25,418 bases of DNA. Source: Chara braunii (taxonomy: Eukaryota > Streptophyta > Charophyceae > Charales > Characeae). The position numbers and the translations under genes were made by a program. The stretch spans positions 818,853 to 844,270 of the forward strand of contig BFEA01000501.1 of NCBI GenBank assembly GCA_003427395.1. The letters run 5' to 3'. The notes under the pieces are model-generated. The model did no database searches. It was not told the origin of the DNA and saw only the letters and a list, made by a program, of their open reading frames with translations. Shown one piece after another: positions 19,211 to 25,418 of the stretch. Positions within the stretch are counted from its first letter, which is position 1. Each line of letters opens with the position of its first letter.

Positions 19211-19250
19211 GCCTCGCTCGCGATACCAACCGACTGAGCTATTAGAAGTT
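19211..19250 (-). other. tRNA-like A box and D-arm fragment
   Basis: On the minus strand TAGCTCAGTCGGTTGGT (19242-19226) matches the tRNA D-arm and Pol III A-box consensus. A GCTC/GAGC D-stem (19240-19237 with 19219-19216) is followed by AGGCTCT, as in tRNA-Lys-type anticodon arms. No B box (GGTTCGA-type) lies at the expected distance and no acceptor stem closes. It is a fragment, possibly a SINE head or tRNA relic, not an intact tRNA gene. Confidence 0.4.
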
Positions 19251-19710
19251 TTGAGTCGGATGTTAAAAAGGCACTAGGTGCGATTTTGTGTACGAGAGTT
19301 TGATTCTATTTTTCGTGAGATGCGTGGTTAGATTTGACCGTCCTAGTCGACCGGTGTAGGGTCGCATTCGGAAGATAAACGCCGGTACGACGATTCGCGC
19401 ACGTGTCTGACTCGGGCGTTAACTGCACGTACCCCGTATGCTACAACGAACGAGAAACGCCCTCGGTCGGGTCACCTCTGCGATTGCATACGAAAAGCCT
19501 TCGCATGTAGTTTGGTAGCTCGGTGGGTGGTGACAACTCCCACGTGTGGAGGTAAGTTGTACCTCGCGTGACCATATCCTGTTGTAGGGCTTCACAAGAG
19601 GTATGGCTGGGGCACTCGACCAGAGCAGCAACGCTCTACGACGAAGTTCTACAAATCCTGCGTGACGCTGCCGGGAGGATCCCCTCTGTGTGACTGATGT
19701 GCTCGACAGG

Positions 19711-19730
19711 TGGCGCTGTTACCGGGGATC
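19711..19730 (+). promoter_or_regulatory. Primer-binding site for tRNA-Asp
   Basis: TGGCGCTGTTACCGGGGATC matches the complement of the plant tRNA-Asp 3' end at 18 of 20 positions. Both differences (C to T, G to A) are transitions of the kind expected from methylation decay. This primer is usual for several plant Ty3 lineages. It starts two bases after the inferred LTR end and lies about 0.5 kb upstream of the gag remnant on the same strand. Confidence 0.75.
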
Positions 19731-20221
19731 TCGACTGCCTACCGGGATCCTTAAGTGAACGAACCCAGGTTAATGATCCTAGTAAAGTAACATTCATTTT
19801 GTAATAAATGAGTGGTGAATGGGGTACCAACAATGGTATTAAGTAGTATTAAGGGTTGAATTGTTGATACGCTTATGTGTTTTGACACTTGGTAGTAGCA
19901 ACTTCAGTTATAAATTTGCGGATCGAGGCACCATAGGGTAATCTGGACGATGCTATGTGTATCCAACGTGGTACAATAATGTGTTGCTTGCATTGATACG
20001 ACTCTACGCATTCGATTACTTGAGCAAGGATCTTTGGTATGTGTACACAACCGCTAAGCTACCTAGGTTGTGAAAACGGCGTCATGACACGTATGCGTTA
20101 GGTACAGGGATTGTTTTCCATGAAGAATGAAAAAATGATCAGGAAGAGGATATTGGTAATTTTGAATGAGCGTTAGTCAGGATAGGGAGTGGTAGAAAGA
20201 AGTTGATTAGAGTAGGTCTGC

Positions 20222-20719
20222 ATGAAGGGTTGGTAATATGTTTGTCTTGGGATGTATGCTACTGGGAAGAACCAAAAGAGAGTAAAGATGGTAGATCCAA
20301 AAGGAGTAACGCCAGTAAATTGGGTCATATCGGCCGACGAACTTGTAAAGGCATTGGAGAAAACGGTCTCAACTTCCAAATGTTGATATCGTCCACTTTA
20401 AAGGAGAATAGGTATCGAAATGACTGGAGCTTCTAGAATAGTCCTGATGGAAGCTACAGAGGCTGAAAAGTTCTTGAGGATGCCAAGGTATGTTTAGTGG
20501 GAAATGCAGCCGGAAGTGACTAAGGTCGCGACCGATGTGGCTGGAAGATGGGAAGACTTCAAAGATGAAATGCGGAGGCGTTTCAGATTGGGTCACGGTC
20601 TGCGCACAGTTGCCGATCTACGGGCCCTAACTAGGGATGATTTTACCACGGTCGGAGCATTCGCCACTGCTTTTGAAAAAATAGTTAGAAAGGTGCCAGG
20701 TCTGGCAGAGGAGAAATAA
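20222..20719 (+). pseudogene. Degenerate Ty3-type gag remnant
   Basis: One plus-strand frame stays protein-like from 20222 to the stop at 20717-20719, but has stops at 20234, 20384, 20399 and 20495. The last open stretch (71 codons from 20504) reads RWEDFKDEMRRRF, then an LRTVADLRAL segment, VGAFATAFEKIVRKVPGL and EE. This matches the W-x-x-F-[KR] helix, R-x-F and F-x-x-L pattern of the retrotransposon gag capsid family. Four stops in 500 bp show it is dead. No protease, reverse transcriptase or integrase follows, because the inverted LTR begins about 100 bp downstream. Capsid-type identity is by motif only. Confidence 0.55.
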
Positions 20720-20821
20720 TATGTCGTGCACGGCCAAACCACAATGGTAAGTACTCTCACCTACCCCAAAACTTGCCAAACAATAGTTCATAGTATTTCA
20801 ATGGTTTATGTCTTAGCGTAA

Positions 20822-21541
20822 AGCTAGACCATCCAATTTTTTGGAAACCTGTCTAGCTCAACCGTTGGATATACACAAATACAGAGCATTGCAATTTTTC
20901 TCTTCTTTAGGCATATGACTAGGCTATCCAACCTAGTTGCCCTGAAGTGTTTAAATATCCAAGTTATATATAATTATCTGCACTTAGTCTTTTAAGGTAA
21001 TCTTCGATCTTCTTAGATTAAGGTTCAAACTTGTCCCGTCTTACCACAAGTTTATTCTTAATTCATACTATCTTCAGTTGGTGATAAGCTATAGTTAGAC
21101 CATTCAATCTTATGAAAAAATGTCTAAATAGCCTGTTCATAAGTAAAATAGTATAGGAATATAAACAAATTTATCTCTTTGCTTATAGCATGTGCGCAGC
21201 TCCAGACCAGACCACCCAATCTTATGGGAACTTGTCCAGTCCTTTACCCGAATTCCCCTGAGAATGCAACAAAAAGAGTCAGAGTCATCCAATCTTATGG
21301 AACATGTCCAACTCTCTTTCAGAAACCAATAAACATAAAAAAAAAAAACTCAAATAAAACAAGGCAACCAAGTCATCCAATCTTATGGAAAAATGCTTGG
21401 CCCCTGAAAGTCAAACACAAACAGTCCTTGCAAATCAAAGCAACTAGATCACCAAATCTTATGAGAATTGGTCTGGTCCTTCAGGCAATCGAAAATAAAC
21501 ATAGCACTGAGCCCCCCAATCTTGTGGAGACTCTCCGAGCC
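20822..21541 (-). repeat. Array of about eight short repeats with complementary, unit-specific arms (right array)
   Basis: The plus-strand core CCAATCTTATGGAA-like recurs near 20830, 20925, 21101, 21213, 21286, 21374, 21452 and 21513. Arms flank the core and covary: AGCTAGAC/GTCTAGCT (20822-20829 with 20851-20858, perfect), GCTAT-AG-TTAGAC/GTCTAA-ATAGC (21088-21100 with 21122-21132), GACCAGAC/GTCCAGTC (21205-21212 with 21234-21241), AGAGT/ACTCT (21281-21285 with 21311-21315), CCAAG/CTTGG (21368-21372 with 21396-21400), AACTAGATC/GGTCTGGTC (21442-21450 with 21470-21478). Loops are 19-25 bases. The units near 20925 and 21513 do not fit the arm position. It occupies the same place in the inverted LTR as the left array in the forward LTR. 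Confidence 0.7.
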
Positions 21542-21699
21542 TTTGGTTGACCCAGTCAGACACAAGCAATACAACCTTCCTCCCACCCTTTATTAAATCT
21601 GGTTTTTGATTTGAAAGTAAAACATAAAGTCAGAGTAGGGATGCAAACAGTATACTTAGTCAACCATAGTAAGAAGTATAGATAGGGGTTATTACTGGG

Positions 21700-21705
21700 T
21701 TTATA
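21700..21705 (-). promoter_or_regulatory. TATA box of the inverted LTR
   Basis: TATAAA on the minus strand in the context CTTCTATAAACCC aligns with the forward LTR box at 16320-16325. It lies 361 bp from the LTR start. Confidence 0.55.
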
Positions 21706-22066
21706 GAAGGAGCATGGAATCTTTACCTCTTAGTTCCCTGCCTCCGTAACTCCTTCTAAGTTCCGGCAGAGCTCCCGCAATCGGTGGGCAGACTCCGCAC
21801 AAAGTCTTGCTGCGGTCCTACTGGTTGCAATCCCGCCTGCCGCCTTCCTCTCGTAACCACAAACTGAACTTAGATTAAGAAGGGCAGAAAGAGGGGTTTC
21901 AGACTCTCGAGATACAAGGAAGGGACTGACTCAACTCACAAGAGAGGGCCTCGTTATCTTGAAGCGCTTGAGGGTCCCGCAATGGCGGCCAGAATATGCA
22001 GCAGGTTGGTCAAACCGACGTCAACCTCCGAATGTTGACTCCCTGATGCCCTACAAAATCTCAACA

Positions 22067-23325
22067 ATCCCCCACAATACTTGCGGCTTGAAACGTCTTG
22101 ACCCCCGCTCAAGACATGGGTCGTGACCTATAGGCTCATCCTCCTTTCTCTATAGCCTTCTCCTTACCTCACCATTATAATAAAGCAACCAGATCACGGT
22201 ATCATCCACCAGTACCCTTGTGCCATGATCAATGATACATGGTACTAACCATAGCCAAACGCAGTTACCGCCAGCAGCATGCAACGACAATACTCTATGA
22301 TCGACAGCGAAACACAGCTGTTGCTCACAACGACAAAACACAGCCTCCGCATTATGCAACGATGCTCAATGCTGCTTAACAAGCGCACTGCAAGGGGCAA
22401 GGGCACAACGCAGCAGACTGCACGAGACGTGACTCGAAACTCCCCTGGTCGTGGCTTTGTGAGCACAGGCTGGAGGCCGACCCATACAGTCTATAATCAT
22501 TATATGCAGTATTGCGAACAATACTGCGCACTGGGGAACCCCTACTTCTCTTGTCAGCTCTCTCGTGTGTACTCGCACATGGCCCACCCACAGACCAGTG
22601 TTTCAACGATTCTCCTGAGTCTCCTGCTAGCCCACGGACAGATACGTGCCTCCGCCATTCGGCATCGTGGCTCGACTTTTAGTTCTACTGGCATCTTTCA
22701 TCCCCCGGTACAACTCCGTATGGTTGAAAACCCGCCAGGCTAAATTGAAATGAGCAGTAAGTTGGCCCAATAGGTGACCACGAATCATCAAGCCGACACA
22801 AAGCAACCTTCCCAAAAAAATAACCACACCTTCTCTCCCTCACCGCATGCCCCTCATCCTTTTCCCAATGCACCTGGCCAACAACCTCGGCCAGACAAAT
22901 GTTCACCTTGCTACTTCGACCGATAGGCTGACCAGTGCAATGGCCAATAGGTAAGTCACGGTCTCTAACCCGCTTTGGCTGGCTTCACACCGCCTCCATC
23001 GATTAGGATGAGTAAAAATTGAATGAACCTTCTGCTACAATAGGGCCAAATGTATTTCTACTTGCCAAATCTGTTTCCTGCCACAGACGACGTAGCCCCT
23101 GGCTCCTTCCACACTCCTCAGTAGCTCGGTTGATACTTGCGTCGAGCTTTTCGGATATGCAAGACGAAAACGAATCTCCCTCGAGAAGGAGATCAGGTAC
23201 GTATCTGTTTCCTTCCCCCTTCTCTTCAACTCTTTCTCTTTCTCTCTATGCACCGTGCTAGCTTGCACGCTTACTCTTTTTTCGCCATTTATTTCTATTG
23301 GACACTTGGCGTAACTCCCCGCTGG
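22067..23325. other. Unannotated; one perfect hairpin
   Basis: No gene is recognised. The 154-codon plus frame (22279-22743) has no domain. GCAGTATT-GCGAAC-AATACTGC (22506-22527) is a perfect 8-bp stem with a 6-base loop. Confidence 0.5.
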
Positions 23326-23331
23326 TATGCA

Positions 23332-23468
23332 TATAAAAATAGGGATGAATCTTCCCTTAAACTGCGGAAAAATACATTGCAAACAAAATGAATGCTCTCT
23401 CGGGCGCAACTTCTATTCGTCATATCTCAAAACCCGTATGCCAGTAGCAAAACCTAACCTTATAAATA
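23332..23468 (+). promoter_or_regulatory. Two TATA-like boxes
   Basis: TATAAAAATA (23332-23341) and TATAAATA (23461-23468) both fit the plant TATA consensus and lie 129 bp apart ahead of the hairpin repeats. No coding region follows within 500 bp. They may belong to a non-coding transcript or an LTR, or be chance AT-rich matches. Confidence 0.3.
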
Positions 23469-23472
23469 ACTT

Positions 23473-23532
23473 CGCAGCTATGCGAATCCCTATTTAGTAT
23501 TCTACTCCGCTCGATTTCAGTAAGAATCGAGC
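23473..23532. repeat. Hairpin repeat H1
   Basis: GCTCGATT (23509-23516) pairs exactly with AATCGAGC (23525-23532), loop of 8 bases, followed by GAGATATATAG. A smaller stem, TTCGCA-GCTA-TGCGAA, lies at about 23471-23486. It is related in layout to H2 and H3. Confidence 0.65.
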
Positions 23533-24098
23533 GAGATATATAGTTCTTCTGCTTCTTCTATATCTCGATCTCCATATCTCCACGCACATCATTTTCAGTC
23601 TACCTCTTCTCTTACTAACTGTCTTTCAAAACCGACATCGTAAACACGTTCGCCGGCCCTCAAAATCCCCTACTAGTACTTCACCTGACCCACAACCGTT
23701 AAGAAACGAGCAAAAAACAACGATTTTGTCAAAACGGATATTTTGTATTTTTTGAACGAAATTGAAACCTACTTCTTTGGCCCAAAAAATATCACAGTTT
23801 ATCTCCTGAAAGACCATTTGGACATAACTGCAGTTCAGGTACATCCAATGGGGACCCTAAGGAGCTAAAACGGTGATGTTTTTAGGGTCAAATGAGTGGG
23901 TCAAAAAATATAAAATGTTTGTTTTAACGAAATCGTTGTTACAGTTCAAAATCTTCACTCACACTCTTTTTTTTTTCTTGCTTCCCGACTCTCCCACGCA
24001 CCATCCTTCTTTGCCGCGCCAAATCCAGCCACAAATCACGAATTCTAGCTTCATCATTTGATTCGCCATAGCCAAAAATGTCAGAAATTGATCTTCAT

Positions 24099-24149
24099 TC
24101 GCCCATTTTCATCGAGGAATGGGCGAGTTACGAGTCTTCTAGCTCCGCC
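24099..24149. repeat. Hairpin repeat H2
   Basis: TCGCCCATT (24099-24107) pairs exactly with AATGGGCGA (24118-24126). The downstream 27-bp block (24123-24149: GCGAGTTACG then TAGCTCCGCC) matches H3 at 22 of 27 positions. The overlapping 66-codon frame is Ser-rich and not called. Confidence 0.7.
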
Positions 24150-24637
24150 CAACTCGTTTTCATCATCTCCTTCATCGACTGTGTCCGGCGCAAATCTGCG
24201 TCCAGATTCACTTAGTGCTTCTTCCGCCACACTTACTACTCCGGTGACGCGATCTTAGACAACACTCCGACAGCGTTCGACTGCATGACATTGTGAATCT
24301 TCCGACAGAGTCAGCTACGGGACCACTCGATCAGTCAGTCGCCTTTATGCCTGGGTCCGACCAACGATCCATACGTAAGTAGCGTTGAGAATCCCCACGA
24401 AAGTCCCCTCTCCCTGACTCAACCCTGCTTTCTCAATAACACTATCCCACATCTCCTTCCTCTCTTCTACACTATCCTACCTTTCCACTCTTTCTCTCGT
24501 AATCTTCTTTCGAAACTTCGTCATGGCAGCTACGAAGCTCCCAACGCTCAAACCGGACTAACTACTACCCCAACGTCAAAACTAAGTCCACCATCTTACT
24601 CGTGATGACTGAAACCCCCCATGTGGCACTTTGAATC

Positions 24638-24686
24638 ACTCGATTCCATAAAGAATCAAGCGAGTTACGCAATTTTTAGCTCCGCC
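24638..24686. repeat. Hairpin repeat H3
   Basis: ACTCG-ATT (24638-24645) pairs with AAT-CAAG-CGAGT (24654-24665) with a bulge, followed by the block shared with H2 (24660-24686). The offset from H2 is about 539 bp and from H1 to H2 about 590 bp, so a large diverged tandem unit is possible. Confidence 0.6.
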
Positions 24687-24689
24687 ATG

Positions 24690-25210
24690 CCAAGTCTCCT
24701 CCATCTATACCCCGACAGTCTCTGGAGCGTCTTCCCGTCCAGCTTCATCCCTTTTCTTGCAGGGCTGCGTTTCCTCGCTTACTCCGACGTCCCTCACCTT
24801 GACCAGTTCGGATCGGTGCACTAACCCGAACACCACTGTATGTTTTACTTAGCACAGATTGCAGGACAGTGGCCACAACGTCGAAGTCCACTGAGCAGTG
24901 AGTAACGATCCAAGCCAATTCAATCAGCCCCGACATGGATGGCCCCGAAGCGTTGTTAGGAAACCCGGGGAGGGGCGCCTACCGTTCGCTGAAGCCATGG
25001 GCTACGGCGCCTGTCACTTCGCCGCGCCCGCTCCGAGGTCCTCGGCGACCAGTAGGGTGAAAGGGGCCGATCAAGTTTAAGATCCGTCGAGCCCCGTCGT
25101 CACACAGCGCTTTTCANCANTTAGNGAGAGTATGATAGATTACTAAATATTTAAATAAGATTAAAGAAATAAGTAGGAATAATAAATAAATAAAAGAGTA
25201 GCAAAGTTAA
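24690..25210. other. Unannotated; ambiguous bases near 25117-25125
   Basis: No gene is recognised. Short frames on both strands lack domains. Three N calls (25117, 25120, 25125) mark low-quality sequence at a GC-to-AT composition switch, so a collapse or join there is possible. Confidence 0.5.
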
Positions 25211-25214
25211 AACT

Positions 25215-25418
25215 GGCACTCCCTCTCCCTCTCTCTGCCTCTGCCTGTCTCAGTCCCAGTTCCCCTCTCTCTGCGTGAACCTGCCATCCTTCTCTCTCTC
25301 TCTCCCTGTCTAACTCAGTTCCTGTCCCCCTCTCTCTGCGTGAACCGGCTATCCTTCTCTCTCTCTCTCCCTGTCTAACTCAGTTCCAGTCCCCCTCTCT
25401 CTGCGTGAACCGGCTATC
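25215..25418. repeat. 65-bp pyrimidine-rich minisatellite, running off the window
   Basis: The anchor TCTGCGTGAACC recurs with GCGTGAAC at 25273, 25338 and 25403, exactly 65 bp apart. A more diverged unit precedes it near 25220. Each unit includes a CTCTCTCTCTCC tract and CTGTCTAACTCAGTTCC. The last two full units are almost identical. Confidence 0.95.

Larger units (their letters stand above)
15921..19708 (+). mobile_element. Large LTR (about 3.8 kb) of a Ty3-type retroelement
   Basis: The 3' boundary rests on a tRNA-Asp primer-binding site two bases after CGACA (19704-19708). The 5' boundary TGTTG at 15921 is inferred by alignment with the inverted copy, which begins TGTTG at 22066. It gives a similar U3 length (about 399 against 361 bp to the TATA box). 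Homology with the inverted copy is clear from about 16030 through the TATA box (35-bp anchor 16234-16268 against 21759-21793, one mismatch). It remains visible through GGGAGGAAGGT (about 16518 and 21575) up to the internal repeat arrays. LTRs this long are known in Tat/Ogre-type elements. The start is the weakest part of the call. Confidence 0.55.
20790..22066 (-). mobile_element. Inverted, truncated LTR copy
   Basis: On the minus strand this starts with TGTTGAGATTTTGTAGGG at 22066 and passes U3 and the TATA box (21705-21700), then a repeat array (21541-20822). It then stops without the 122-bp array, LTR end or primer-binding site seen in the forward copy. It differs from the forward copy by indels (for example about 16 extra bases near 21820-21835). 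Arms of the two LTRs face each other, so the 16.0-22.1 kb region is one large imperfect inverted repeat enclosing the gag remnant. Confidence 0.65.

Noticed and set aside
19211-19290. Intact tRNA gene on the minus strand
   Set aside because: No acceptor stem, B box or T-arm at the correct distance.
22279-22743. 154-codon plus-strand open frame
   Set aside because: No domain, motif or homologous sense can be seen, and overlapping frames of similar length exist on the other strand.

Overview
The window reads as nuclear DNA of a land plant. The main reason is one GC-rich exon on the minus strand (4064 to 3393). It encodes a long basic, transit-peptide-like N-terminus followed by the start of a Rossmann domain that I recognise as plastid pTAC16-like. 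Supporting reasons are plant-type LTR-retrotransposon parts (a tRNA-Asp primer-binding site and a Ty3-type gag remnant), MITE-like elements, long AG/CT and TG microsatellites, and very low coding density. I cannot name the species. A seed-free plant or another plant with long introns is only a guess.

Layout. 1-3.4 kb: a MITE copy, AT-rich and 100-bp tandem duplications, AG and CT/TG microsatellites and a possible initiator-Met primer-binding site. If the gene is intact, this stretch is its first intron. 3.4-4.5 kb: the pTAC16-like exon 1 and its pyrimidine-rich upstream region. 4.5-6.6 kb: short duplications and a second MITE copy in opposite orientation. 6.6-11.5 kb: an AT-rich block with no recognisable gene, made of diverged direct-repeat pairs, a GC-rich perfect hairpin, a CGTACG-rich 12-bp repeat and a MITE-like element with about 50-bp inverted ends. 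11.5-13.2 kb: a diverged dimer with a period near 729 bp. 13.56-15.35 kb: a degenerate array in which the 5' splice-site consensus, read on the minus strand, recurs about 17 times. 15.5-15.75 kb: a 62-bp repeat.

15.9-22.07 kb is the remains of a large-LTR Ty3-type retroelement. It holds a forward LTR of about 3.8 kb (about 15921-19708), a tRNA-Asp primer-binding site (19711-19730), a stop-riddled gag remnant (20222-20719), and then a second, inverted and truncated LTR ending at 22066. Both LTRs carry, downstream of a TATA box, an array of short repeats. In each array a conserved core is flanked by arms that are complementary to each other but differ from unit to unit. This covarying-stem pattern, kept in two LTR copies whose cores have diverged almost beyond recognition, is the most unusual feature of the window.

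22.1-25.4 kb has no recognised gene. It contains two TATA-like boxes, a second hairpin family (23.5, 24.1 and 24.6 kb) and a 65-bp minisatellite running off the end. No multi-gene pathway is present: the window is one gene edge in a sea of repeats.
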